Positions 18,805 through 27,273 of a stretch of 54,238 bases of DNA are shown here, in pieces (the stretch's first letter is position 1; each line of letters starts with the position of its first letter). The DNA is taken from positions 1 through 54,238 of the forward strand of contig JAGFCA010000072.1 of assembly GCA_022394755.1 (NCBI GenBank), read 5' to 3'. Under the pieces are notes generated by a model. The model was not told the origin of the DNA. It made no database searches and worked only from the letters and a program-made list of their open reading frames with translations. This stretch comes from Candidatus Poribacteria bacterium (lineage in GTDB: Bacteria; Poribacteria; WGA-4E; WGA-3G). The translations under genes and the position numbers were made by a program.

Positions 18805-19209
18805 CTAATGATTATGTTCAGAACTTAATTTTTCAATTTCATTCTGGTTTATCTTTGGCTGATACATACCTATACAGTTTCCACCTGGATCAATAAATAA
18901 TGCAAACGCACCAGCACCACTTGGGATCAATTTGGGATGTATTAAAGTTTGTCATCCCAATTCTTCAACCATTTGAATAGAATTATAAACATCATCTACT
19001 TGTACATATATTGTGATACCATTGGTAGAACAATCTTCATCAGTTGTGGTGAATATATGTCCATCAATCCCATTATCCAATACTGATTCTACACTGTAAA
19101 TATTATGTGTATTATATTCAATATTCCATCCAAATACTGAGCCATAGAACTTACTTAACTTTTCTCCATCCTCACCAGATAATTCGAAATGTACTACAGC
19201 ATTAGACAT
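18805..19209 (-). pseudogene. VOC-family protein with one in-frame TGA (member 1 of array)
   Basis: Single-domain vicinal-oxygen-chelate fold protein (glyoxalase/bleomycin-resistance type). The first 85 codons (SNAVVHFELSGEDGEKLSKFY, FGWNIEY, GIDGHIF, GITIYVQVDDV) match its neighbours. Codon 86 (18952-18954) is TGA where the paralogues have the second Gly of LGG. After it the same frame continues without damage: QTLIHPKLIPSGAGAFALFI, then DPGGNCIGMYQPKIN, to a TAG at 18805. A single GGA-to-TGA change explains the break. The intact remainder means either a very recent pseudogene or read-through; UGA followed by C is a comparatively leaky context. TGA is an ordinary stop elsewhere in the window, for example in member 4. 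Confidence 0.8.
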
Positions 19210-19298
19210 TTACGTTACTCCTAAAAACAAACAGAGTAGTAAGTAATTACCACTCTGCATGTTCATATATATTTTTAATTAATTCTCAGTATTTTGGT

Positions 19299-19687
19299 TT
19301 ACATTTGATATAAAACTACTATATTCCCACTCGGATCAACGAACATAGCAATAGAACCCATGTTTTCTGGTAAAACCTGTGGATCAAGAAATATTCGACC
19401 ACCCTTATTTTCAATAATTTTCAAGGTTTCTGAAATACTCTCTACCTGAATAAAAAAAGAGACACGGTTTTCTATTTCTTCAGATTCATTTAACGGAAGA
19501 ATATGTCCTTTGATACCTTGATCAGGTAAAGGCGGAGGAGTAGGATCAACACCAAATAAATCATTTATAAAGTATGATGTTTACCAACACATAGGTAAAA
19601 TTGTCTAACCAAATAGGTTGCGATAAAAATCACACAATAATTCACTTTTTTACCTGCAATTTCAAGAAATAAAACTTGATTTCCCAT
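19299..19687 (-). pseudogene. VOC-family protein, decayed (member 2 of array)
   Basis: The start MGNQVLFLEIAGKKVNY resembles its neighbours, but the part corresponding to residues 18-40 is scrambled and the frame shifts near 19560-19600. The rest is readable in another frame: FYNDLFGVDPTPPPLPDQGI, KGHILPLNESEEIENRVSFF, IQVESISETLKIIENKGGRI and AMFVDPSGNIVVLYQM, then TAA at 19299. Compared with paralogues, the segment with the first metal-binding region is damaged, so this one is probably dead. Confidence 0.8.
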
Positions 19688-19694
19688 TTCGATT

Positions 19695-20108
19695 TTACTC
19701 TTCATGTATTGTCTTCTGATTATCATTACCTGCCTGATATAGGCCAATTCTATTACCACTGGGATCAAGAAACATCGCAAGTTGTTGACCTTCATCTGAA
19801 ACAACTATAGGTTTCATGAGGATTATACCCCCTAAATTCTTTACTTGCATGATAGACGAATTAATATCTTCTACAGTTATGTATACAGTAATATTATTTC
19901 CAAATTCCACCCCATTTTCAAGCGGGATTTCATCATTCGGTGGATAGATATGTCCCTCTATTCCATTATCAGATTCTGAACCTGTTTCAAACCAATAATA
20001 ACCTTCTTCATAGGCATTTATTTCCCAGTTAAATACTGTACTGTAGAATTGGTATAGAGTATTTGTATCAGAACCAACAATTTCAAAATTCGTCACCGGA
20101 TTTACCAT
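19695..20108 (-). CDS. VOC-family protein (member 3 of array)
   Basis: 137-aa protein of the glyoxalase/bleomycin-resistance superfamily. It opens VNPVTNFEIVGSDTNTLYQFY, followed by STVFNWEIN, GIEGHIYPP, NITVYITVEDINSSIMQVKN and AMFLDPSGNRIGLYQAGND. One copy holds two beta-alpha-beta-beta-beta units, so the active form is probably a homodimer or a heterodimer with a neighbour. Function cannot be given from sequence: the superfamily includes isomerases, dioxygenases and binding proteins. It carries a longer C-terminal tail (NDNQKTIHEE) than its paralogues. 7 bp separate it from the decayed member 2. Confidence 0.85.
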   Translation of the reverse strand: MVNPVTNFEIVGSDTNTLYQFYSTVFNWEINAYEEGYYWFETGSESDNGIEGHIYPPNDEIPLENGVEFGNNITVYITVEDINSSIMQVKNLGGIILMKPIVVSDEGQQLAMFLDPSGNRIGLYQAGNDNQKTIHEE

Positions 20109-20167
20109 TTACTAATCTCCTTGTCTTATCTTTTCTGTCTTATGAAATTATGTAAATCCACAATATT

Positions 20168-20530
20168 TCACAATCTTGTTTGTAATAGACCTATACTATT
20201 TCCACTTCGATCATTAAACAATGCATAGTGACTTGCATTTCCGGGAATTTCCTGTGGCTTTATTATGATCTCTCCACCAAGTTGTTCAACGGATTTTAGG
20301 GTTTCGAATATGTCATTAACAGTAATGTAAATCAGGACAAGATTGTCGAAATCTTCATTATTGTCAATTTGAAATAAATGCCCTTGAATCCCTATTTTTG
20401 AATGTGGATCTGCTATATAGAGTTCGTCAACAAGTGGTGTAATTTGCCAATCAAATACTTCGCTATAAAATTCAATCAACTTGTCGATATCTTTACCACC
20501 TATTTCAAAATGAGGTACTGGATTTGACAT
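20168..20530 (-). CDS. VOC-family protein (member 4 of array)
   Basis: 120 aa. SNPVPHFEIGGKDIDKLIEF, VFDWQITP, GIQGHLFQ, LVLIYITVNDIFETLKSVEQ, LGGEIIIKPQEIPG and NDRSGNSIGLLQT align with the other members; the usual DPSGN is NDRSGN here. It ends in TGA. The start overlaps the small upstream ORF (20505-20732) by 26 nt, suggesting coupling. No substrate can be inferred. Confidence 0.85.
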   Translation of the reverse strand: MSNPVPHFEIGGKDIDKLIEFYSEVFDWQITPLVDELYIADPHSKIGIQGHLFQIDNNEDFDNLVLIYITVNDIFETLKSVEQLGGEIIIKPQEIPGNASHYALFNDRSGNSIGLLQTRL

Positions 20531-20732
20531 TTATTTTCTCCAATGAAGAATTCAAGATAGTGTTAACGTGAGTATGAAAACTCTGTTTAATAAATCCATG
20601 CGGTGGATTAATAGTAAGTACACCTTGAATCAACGGTATGAATGACTTATGGTATCTCATGACGTTAACCGAGAGACCGCACATAACGGCTTTGTAGAAA
20701 TAATTTTCTGGAAATGTTAATTTCATTTCCAT
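20505..20732 (-). CDS. Small hypothetical protein between VOC genes, 75 aa
   Basis: Not recognised. The frame MEMKLTFPENYFYKAVMCG, with a hydrophobic-aromatic core and a polar end, begins 18 nt after the stop of VOC member 5 with AAGGTGAG about eight bases before its ATG, and ends 26 nt inside VOC member 4. The position and the ribosome binding site are those of a real operon gene; the absence of any family resemblance keeps confidence moderate. It could be the decayed tail of another gene. Confidence 0.4.
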   Translation of the reverse strand: MEMKLTFPENYFYKAVMCGLSVNVMRYHKSFIPLIQGVLTINPPHGFIKQSFHTHVNTILNSSLEKINVKSSTSF

Positions 20733-20750
20733 ATCATACTCACCTTAGTA

Positions 20751-21107
20751 TTAGGATTGAAATAAACCGAGACAATTTCCACATGGATCAAGAAACATTG
20801 CAAATGTTCCTTCACCTTGAGGCACTGACATAGGTCCCATAATTACTTTGCCACCATTACTTTCAACTTTTTTTACATATTCATGAATATCATCTACCTG
20901 AATATAAAAAGTTACATGGTTTGTAATAGGCATTTCATCAGTGGTTTCTACTATATGTCCATTAATGCCTTGATCAGATCCTGTGTCGACTTGATTTCCA
21001 CAATCTTCATCCTGATTAATCTTCCATTCAAATAAAGATCCATAGAAATCGGGTAAGGAATCCTCTTTTTTACCTGCTATTTCAAATATTGTCACTGGAT
21101 TAGGCAT
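20751..21107 (-). CDS. VOC-family protein (member 5 of array)
   Basis: 118 aa with PNPVTIFEIAGKKEDSLPDF, LFEWKINQDED, GINGHIVETTDEMP, HVTFYIQVDDIHEYVKKVES, GGKVIMGPMSVP and AMFLDPCGNCLGLFQS. A Cys replaces Ser in the DPSGN motif (DPCGN). The NPV-x2-FEIAGK opening is shared by members 5 and 6, which are probably the closest pair. 25 bp separate it from member 6. Likely metal-binding homodimer; substrate unknown. Confidence 0.87.
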   Translation of the reverse strand: MPNPVTIFEIAGKKEDSLPDFYGSLFEWKINQDEDCGNQVDTGSDQGINGHIVETTDEMPITNHVTFYIQVDDIHEYVKKVESNGGKVIMGPMSVPQGEGTFAMFLDPCGNCLGLFQS

Positions 21108-21132
21108 AGTTTCTTCTCCTTATAAATTTGAT

Positions 21133-21504
21133 TTAATTATTGATTGTTTCTGACTGTTTGTATAAACCGATATAATTCCCGCTGGGGTCAAGAAATATAG
21201 CAAAAGCACCATTATCACCTGGAATGACTTGCGGAGGTATCAATGTTTTTCCACCTAATTCCTCTGCTTTATCAAGTGATGACTGTAAATTATCAACTTC
21301 AATATAGAAGGTTACATGGTTGTTATATCCCATCTCCTCTGATTCTGAAAAGATATGCCCATGTATTCCAGCATCAGCTTCTATCATATATGTTCCACCG
21401 TATGGATTGGAATCAATTTTCCATCCAAATACAGTGCTGTAAAACTTATTTAACTTCTCTCCTTCTTTACCTGCTATTTCAAAAAAGGTGACAGGATTTC
21501 CCAT
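21133..21504 (-). CDS. VOC-family protein (member 6, first gene of array)
   Basis: 123 aa, the promoter-proximal member. GNPVTFFEIAGKEGEKLNKF, VFGWKIDSN, GIHGHIFSESEEM, HVTFYIEVDNLQSSLDKAEE, LGGKTLIPPQVIPGD and AIFLDPSGNYIGLYKQ are all intact. AAGGAGT lies upstream of the ATG at 21504, which faces a 280-bp region without another gene; the promoter of the array should lie there. It is the best-preserved member and a good reference for judging decay in members 1 and 2. Confidence 0.88.
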   Translation of the reverse strand: MGNPVTFFEIAGKEGEKLNKFYSTVFGWKIDSNPYGGTYMIEADAGIHGHIFSESEEMGYNNHVTFYIEVDNLQSSLDKAEELGGKTLIPPQVIPGDNGAFAIFLDPSGNYIGLYKQSETINN

Positions 21505-21784
21505 TTAAATGACTCCTTAAAATTAGTTTAATTGTCTATTTAATGTGTTATATGCTATAGAATTTTCAACAAATATATAAAACGTTGTGATTTTTATTCA
21601 GTTGCACTTTCTGGCTATGAACTTAGATTTAGTTTTCTAATGGAATCTATAAATACTCAAGGAATAAGATTGTCAGTGTTGATGGTATTTATACCGAAAA
21701 AATTCTCATATTAAACTAAACTAACAATTATATGTCAAAACTCATGATTAGATATTGGAAATGAATAAGCTAAGGGGAGTAGCC

Positions 21785-23065
21785 ATGTATAATCTTAAAA
21801 TTAATTACGGAATGAAAAATAGTTCTGATAGACTCATCGTAATTAATATTTTCATCTATTTATTCTTTTTAACTATATGTAACTTGGGTGTCACGGAAGA
21901 TATTCAAGAAGAAAAGAGTCCTATAAAAATTGGTGGTGCAATGCGTGTTAATTACGCATATGGTTCTTACGGAGATGACGATAATCCACATCGTAGAAGT
22001 CAGAAATTCGGTGATGTTGATCTTGAAGTATTTAGGTTAAATTCTGATTTTGATTATCATAATATCATTAGCAGAATTGAATATCGTTGGTATGATACTT
22101 ATAGTTTTATCCACACCGCATGGTTAGGGTATGAACTAAGTGAAATCGGTACTATTAAGGCAGGAATTGTTCGGACACCTTTCGGTCCAACGGATTATGG
22201 TGTATCAACAAGTTGGTTTTTCGATCAACACTTTTATGTAGGTCTCGCTGATGATCCAGATTTAGGTGTTACATGGAATACTTCTGTAAATAATTTGAAC
22301 CTTGATTTAGGTTACTTTTATGGGAGTGAATTCCAAACTGACGGTAATAGTCTGAGTAGTTCACGATATGGGTATGATATTGTCAAATGGGAAGAAAAAG
22401 CAGACGAAAATGGAACTATTGAATGGGGTGCTGGTGAAAATGGTTATGATGAAAGACATAAGTTAAACCTACGATCAATCTATAGTGTTGATAATATCGG
22501 TGATTTTGGTTTATCTGTACAATATGGAATGTTGATTGGGACTGAAGTAGGAGAAGATGATAGTGGGAATTACTATGCTCTATCAGGACATATGAAAAAC
22601 ACATTCTATAAATTTACACTCTTTTCTCAATTCTCTTATTATACGCATAATATAACAGATGATACTCCATGGGGTACCGGTGATCTAATTCCTATGGGGG
22701 CATATGATTTTGCATGGCCCATTGCATCTACTGGAATGATTCCAGCTCTTTCATTGAGATACACTGGTATAGATCCTTCAACTATTTCATGGGTTGATAG
22801 TGTTACACCATATATTGAATGGAGTTCTGTACTAAAAACTGTAGAAGAGTATAATAACAGTACACTTATAACACTTGGTGCCAGTTGGACTTTATTCAGT
22901 AACTTATATGTGTATAGCGATATTGGTATTACAGATGGAAACTTCTTCGTTGGGAATACAGCCGATGATTACAATAATATTCTGACTGGTGTTAATCATG
23001 TTGGTGCTAATGGGAATAATAGTTGGCATTGGCGTCTAAACTTTAATATCGGATATTATTTCTAA
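21785..23065 (+). CDS. Outer-membrane porin-like beta-barrel protein
   Basis: 426 aa from the ATG at 21785 (AAGGGGAG upstream). An N-terminal segment (about 18-36, LIVINIFIYLFFLTICNLG) is the signal peptide; the mature part starts GGAMRVNYAYGSYGDDD, with alternating hydrophobic/polar strands rich in Tyr, Trp and Gly, no helices or Cys, and a terminal NFNIGYYF whose last Phe is the outer-membrane insertion signal. WLGYELSEIGTIKAGIVRTPFG resembles phosphate-selective and general porins. It is followed after 66 bp by the BCCT transporter on the same strand, so the pair may take up the same solute across both membranes. The specific substrate is not deducible. Confidence 0.8.
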   Translation: MYNLKINYGMKNSSDRLIVINIFIYLFFLTICNLGVTEDIQEEKSPIKIGGAMRVNYAYGSYGDDDNPHRRSQKFGDVDLEVFRLNSDFDYHNIISRIEYRWYDTYSFIHTAWLGYELSEIGTIKAGIVRTPFGPTDYGVSTSWFFDQHFYVGLADDPDLGVTWNTSVNNLNLDLGYFYGSEFQTDGNSLSSSRYGYDIVKWEEKADENGTIEWGAGENGYDERHKLNLRSIYSVDNIGDFGLSVQYGMLIGTEVGEDDSGNYYALSGHMKNTFYKFTLFSQFSYYTHNITDDTPWGTGDLIPMGAYDFAWPIASTGMIPALSLRYTGIDPSTISWVDSVTPYIEWSSVLKTVEEYNNSTLITLGASWTLFSNLYVYSDIGITDGNFFVGNTADDYNNILTGVNHVGANGNNSWHWRLNFNIGYYF

Positions 23066-23131
23066 ATCTTGTTCCTTCAAATATTATGTATATTCTAATG
23101 AATTCATTAAATTGAAAAGGAGTATTTTGTA

Positions 23132-24775
23132 ATGCACGAAGATGAAAAACAACCACTGCAGATGCCACATCAAATTGAAGAAGGTCGGTACAAAAAATTA
23201 TTCGGTTTAGATATTTACCTAACACCTGTGTTTGTAATTTCAAGTATTACTATAATCTTTTTCGTTGTTTTTTCACTTATCTTTCAAGAACAAGCAACAA
23301 TTTTATTTGGAAATGTAAAAACATGGATGACTACAAACCTTGATTGGTTATTCATGATTACTGCTAATCTCGTATTCCTATTTTGTATCATCGTTGCAAT
23401 ATCTCCACTCGGAAAAATTAGGTTAGGTGGGAAAGATGCGAAGCCTGAGTATTCAAACATTACTTGGTTATCTATGCTCTTTGCAGCAGGGATTGGAATT
23501 GGGCTTCTATTTTTTGGTGTTTTGGAACCGGTTACCTACTACCAGAATCCACCACTCGGTGAAAACACAATATATGACAAAGATTTAATCTATAATGCTG
23601 AAAATGTACCTGATATTACGAATCCAATCGTTAATAAAGCAACATCATTGGGTTTTGCAGCTACAGTCTTTCACTGGGGTTTACAAGGTTGGGCAATTTA
23701 TGGAGTGGTAGGACTTGCATTAGGTTTTTATGCTTATAATAGAGGACTACCTTTACTGATTCGATCTGCTTTTTATCCTATTTTTGGTGATCGTATATGG
23801 GGTTGGACTGGACACATCATTGATACTTTTGCTATTTTTGCAGGTATCTTCGGTCTTGCAACTTCACTGGGATTAGGGGTAAAACAAGTAACCTCTGGAC
23901 TAAATTACCTCTTCGATATTCCTGCAAACACGCTATCCATGGTACTTTTAATTGTTTTGATAACATCTATCGCGCTTGTATCAGTCATGACAGGTATAAA
24001 TGTAGGAATCAAAAGACTTAGTCAGTTTAACATAATACTTGCATTTTTCTTATTAACAGTAGTATTTATTCTTGGACCAACAAGTTATATCTTCAAAAGT
24101 ATGTTCGCAACTCTTGGAACTTATATGATGAAGATTGTTCCATTAAGTAATTGGATTGGTCGTGAGGATACGGGTTTTCTTCATGGATGGACAACTTTTT
24201 ACTGGGCTTGGTGGATTGCATGGGCACCATTTATTGGGACATTCATCGCAAGAATCTCAAAAGGACGTACCGTCCGTCAATTCGTTATCTTTGTTCTTCT
24301 ATTGCCAACTTTATTATGCTTGATCTGGTTTAGTACTTTTGGCGGCACTGCACTTCATCAATTTTTCACTGATGGTTATACAGATGTTACAGAGATTGTA
24401 GAAGCATATAAACCTGAACTCGCTCTATATGCAATGTTTAAAGGGTTACCTTGGTCAACTCTACTTTCCTGTGTCGGTATGTTATTAACAATAATCTTTT
24501 TTGTTACCTCATCAGATTCCGGTTCATTAATTATTGATATAATGGCGGCAGGTGGGAAGATTGATGCACCAATACCACAACGTGTATTTTGGTGTACGGC
24601 TGAAGGACTGGTTGCTATCGCGCTTTTACTTGGAGGTGGATTAATTGCTTTACAAGCAGCATCACTTGTAACCGGTTTTCCATTTTCAATTGTCCTGATA
24701 GGTATGGGGGGATGTGTCTTGTATGGATTAATTCAGGAATATAGAGAAATGAAGAATGAAGAAGCTGAGATATAA
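23132..24775 (+). CDS. BCCT-family betaine/choline/carnitine-type transporter
   Basis: Inner-membrane secondary transporter, 547 aa, about 12 membrane helices. Signature stretches are SMLFAAGIGIGLLFFGVLEP (helix with the Gly-rich unwound segment), ATVFHWGLQGWAIYGVVGLA, the aromatic box region WTTFYWAWWIAWAPFIGTFI followed by ARISKGRTVRQF, and VTSSDSGSLIIDIMAAGG. ATG at 23132 has AAAGGAG. The family imports quaternary amines such as glycine betaine, choline or carnitine, for osmoprotection or as methyl/carbon source. The nearby metH and corrinoid module would fit a methyl-donor role, which is inference. Confidence 0.92.
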   Translation: MHEDEKQPLQMPHQIEEGRYKKLFGLDIYLTPVFVISSITIIFFVVFSLIFQEQATILFGNVKTWMTTNLDWLFMITANLVFLFCIIVAISPLGKIRLGGKDAKPEYSNITWLSMLFAAGIGIGLLFFGVLEPVTYYQNPPLGENTIYDKDLIYNAENVPDITNPIVNKATSLGFAATVFHWGLQGWAIYGVVGLALGFYAYNRGLPLLIRSAFYPIFGDRIWGWTGHIIDTFAIFAGIFGLATSLGLGVKQVTSGLNYLFDIPANTLSMVLLIVLITSIALVSVMTGINVGIKRLSQFNIILAFFLLTVVFILGPTSYIFKSMFATLGTYMMKIVPLSNWIGREDTGFLHGWTTFYWAWWIAWAPFIGTFIARISKGRTVRQFVIFVLLLPTLLCLIWFSTFGGTALHQFFTDGYTDVTEIVEAYKPELALYAMFKGLPWSTLLSCVGMLLTIIFFVTSSDSGSLIIDIMAAGGKIDAPIPQRVFWCTAEGLVAIALLLGGGLIALQAASLVTGFPFSIVLIGMGGCVLYGLIQEYREMKNEEAEI

Positions 24776-24867
24776 TCTCAAGGATCAATACAGAAGATTC
24801 AACAATGTATTGACATCAGATAGATTATTGTTCTATTTCAATTAAATGAAGTGGACAAGATTATAGG

Positions 24868-24904
24868 AATATATAGGTATGGTTTCATACTATGCCTATA
24901 TATT
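24868..24904 (+). terminator. Stem-loop between the BCCT gene and tsaD
   Basis: AATATATAGGTATG and TATGCCTATATATT form a 14-bp stem (two G-U pairs) around a 9-nt loop, followed by TTAATTCTT. The stem is AT-rich, so as an intrinsic terminator it would be weak. Its position 40 bp before tsaD also allows a leader role. Confidence 0.45.
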
Positions 24905-24943
24905 TTAATTCTTAATAGGTATGTTGGGTGATAGAGAAAGAAT

Positions 24944-25954
24944 ATGAAAATACTTGGAATTGATACATCTTGTGACGAAACAGCTGCAGCTGTAGTAGAA
25001 AACGGACGTACTGTTTTATCTAATGTTATTGCATCGCAGATAAAAGACCACCAAGAATATGGGGGTGTTGTTCCAGAGTTAGCATCACGTAAACATATTG
25101 AAGCAATAAACTATATTGTAAAGAGATCATTAGATGAAGCAAATCTCTCATTCAATGATATAGATGCAATTGCAGTAACAAATCGTCCAGGATTGATCGG
25201 TGCATTACTTGTAGGGGTTGCTGCTGCGAAAAGCCTTGCTTATTCTCACAATCTCCCTTTACTTGGAATTAATCATATCGAAGGACACATTTATGCAAAT
25301 TATATGGTTCATGAGACCATAACTTTTCCACATATCTGTTTGACTGTTTCTGGAGGACATACATTACTGGTTGAGGTGTATGAAGGTTGGAAATACAAGG
25401 TATTGGGTACAACACAGGATGATGCTGCAGGTGAGGTATACGATAAAGTGGCTAAATATCTTGGACTCGGTTTTCCTGGTGGAAGAATTATAGATGAACT
25501 ATCGCAAGAGGGCAACCCTACTGCTATTGACTTTCCTCGACCAATGCTACATAGTGGGGATTATCAATTTAGTTTTAGTGGAATTAAAACCGCTGTAAGG
25601 TATTTTATAGAAAAAGACAATAAGAACGGTATGAATTCTAAGATTGAAGATATCGCTGCAAGTTTTCAAGCAGCTGTTGTTGATGTGCTTGTCGCAAAGA
25701 CAATTCAAGCGGCAAAAGCAAACAGCTCGCGGTCAATTACTTTAACTGGAGGTGTCGCTGCAAATAGCGAACTTCGTTCTTCACTCACTGTAGTTGCTGA
25801 TGAGATTGATGTTAAAGTCTATTATCCTCCAATAAAATTATGTACTGATAATGGTGCTATGATTGCCGGTATTGCTTACGAGAAATATACTCAAGGTCTT
25901 AAAGATAACCTATCTCTTAATGCAGCTGCCAACGGATCATTAGTTGATGTCTAA
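24944..25954 (+). CDS. tsaD: tRNA N6-adenosine threonylcarbamoyltransferase TsaD
   Basis: Kae1/YgjD-family ASKHA protein that transfers the threonylcarbamoyl group to A37 of ANN-decoding tRNAs. 336 aa. ILGIDTSCDETAAAVVENG is the nucleotide-binding start; His111 and His115 in NHIEGHIYANY bind the metal; TVSGGHT, DDAAGEVYDKVAKYLGLGFP and YPPIKLCTDNGAMIAGIAYE complete the family set. No residue is missing. tsaC follows after 14 bp, so both halves of the t6A pathway are made together. Confidence 0.96.
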   Translation: MKILGIDTSCDETAAAVVENGRTVLSNVIASQIKDHQEYGGVVPELASRKHIEAINYIVKRSLDEANLSFNDIDAIAVTNRPGLIGALLVGVAAAKSLAYSHNLPLLGINHIEGHIYANYMVHETITFPHICLTVSGGHTLLVEVYEGWKYKVLGTTQDDAAGEVYDKVAKYLGLGFPGGRIIDELSQEGNPTAIDFPRPMLHSGDYQFSFSGIKTAVRYFIEKDNKNGMNSKIEDIAASFQAAVVDVLVAKTIQAAKANSSRSITLTGGVAANSELRSSLTVVADEIDVKVYYPPIKLCTDNGAMIAGIAYEKYTQGLKDNLSLNAAANGSLVDV

Positions 25955-25968
25955 AGTACTGTATCATT

Positions 25969-26592
25969 ATGTCTAATATACAAATTAAAAAAGCAGTTGC
26001 TACATTAACAATAGGTGGAGTGATTGCTATTCCTACTGATACTGTCTACGGATTGGGTGTTGATGCTTTTAATGAAGATGCAGTTCAGAAGTTATATACT
26101 ATTAAGGGTAGACCAGAAGAAAAACCTATACCTTTAGTTATTGGGTCTGTGGCAGAGGTAAGTAAAGTTGCTCAGAATATTCCTGACTTCTTCTATCATC
26201 TAACAAAGAAATTTTGGCCTGGTGGTTTAACAATAATTGTTCAGTCTAAAAATCTATTAACTCAACTCACTGCCGGAGGGAATACTGTAGGTTTACGTAT
26301 ACCGAATCATACTCTCTTATTAAATATACTCAAAGAATTTGGTGGACCGATGGCTATTACAAGTGCAAATTTATCTGGAAATCCTGCATCTACATCCACA
26401 CAGGAATTTGGTCTTGAATTAACCAACAAACTTGATTATATTGTAGATGACGGTAAAACTCCAGGTCCCATTCCTTCTACAGTATACGATATTTCAGTTT
26501 CTCCACCAATCATCCGCCGTGAAGGAATCATTTCTGAAGAAACACTCAATAAGGAGTTGGTGTGTTACAACAAACATTCAAAGAACTCCTAA
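25969..26592 (+). CDS. tsaC: Threonylcarbamoyl-AMP synthase TsaC (Sua5/YwlC/YrdC)
   Basis: Makes threonylcarbamoyl-AMP from threonine, bicarbonate and ATP for t6A synthesis. 207 aa, YrdC domain only, without the C-terminal Sua5 extension. GGVIAIPTDTVYGLGVDAFN, LYTIKGRPEEKPIPLVIGS, FWPGGLTII, TVGLRIPNH and ITSANLSGNPAS are all family motifs, including the KxR (KGR) ligands. Directly after tsaD; its last 31 nt overlap the next gene. Confidence 0.95.
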   Translation: MSNIQIKKAVATLTIGGVIAIPTDTVYGLGVDAFNEDAVQKLYTIKGRPEEKPIPLVIGSVAEVSKVAQNIPDFFYHLTKKFWPGGLTIIVQSKNLLTQLTAGGNTVGLRIPNHTLLLNILKEFGGPMAITSANLSGNPASTSTQEFGLELTNKLDYIVDDGKTPGPIPSTVYDISVSPPIIRREGIISEETLNKELVCYNKHSKNS

Positions 26593-27146
26593 AATTCCTC
26601 GCATCCCCAAATGGAAATTGGTTCTTACTAAGTTTAGGATGTCTTATAGCATTATTATACTTATACTATAGATGGAAACAAATACCAGGTTTGACAGTGG
26701 AATTAATTAAGGATGATACATGGTTTATCAATCGAGATGATAATAATAAATTAGCGATTTTTGTGTCACTTCATTTAAGAAATAAATCCAGTGCTGCTAT
26801 ACAAATACATAGATGCAAATTAAGCGGGTATACACCAAAACAACCTCCAGAACAGATGTTTTTGGAAGGATATGACAAGTCCATTGAATTGACTTTACCT
26901 AATTATGATTCATTTTCTGAGATTGTTAGCAAGTCTGAAAATCTCAATTCCGCCTATGTAATTAATCCATTTTCTGAACAAAAAATGTGGGTATATTTTG
27001 AATCAGGTATTGTCACGTTAACTAACATATTAAGGGCACCGATAGTAATAAAGGATTTGAATAGAAAACGTAAGTCAATACAAGTTGCTGTACCAAGAAA
27101 TATGGAACAGATACAACTATATCGTGAAGCAGCAATGCGTTGGTAG
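26562..27146 (+). CDS. Single-pass membrane protein of unknown function
   Basis: 194 aa starting with GTG at 26562, preceded by AAGGAG, inside the end of tsaC (31-nt overlap), so probably coupled to it. One membrane helix (about residues 20-36, WFLLSLGCLIALLYLYYRW) is followed by a domain of about 150 residues with beta-type alternation (LAIFVSLHLRNKSSAAIQIH, KLSGYTP, SELTLP-like, MWVYFESGIVTL) ending in a basic patch and AAMRW. I recognise no family. The polar domain could be on either side. Nothing ties it functionally to tRNA modification except position. Confidence 0.75.
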   Translation: MLQQTFKELLKFLASPNGNWFLLSLGCLIALLYLYYRWKQIPGLTVELIKDDTWFINRDDNNKLAIFVSLHLRNKSSAAIQIHRCKLSGYTPKQPPEQMFLEGYDKSIELTLPNYDSFSEIVSKSENLNSAYVINPFSEQKMWVYFESGIVTLTNILRAPIVIKDLNRKRKSIQVAVPRNMEQIQLYREAAMRW

Positions 27147-27273
27147 TACTTCTAACTAACACTTTCATAATTCATCCGAATTCACATATACCAAATTCCA
27201 ACTATAACCCAATTTCATTGCCATTTTATCATGTGTATGGTATGCTATATCTTTTAGGAGGAAGGCTGAAATT

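Noticed and set aside
18952..18954. UGA read as glycine (alternative genetic code)
   Set aside because: TGA terminates several other genes of the window and no other in-frame TGA was seen in the conserved genes, so the standard code is used.
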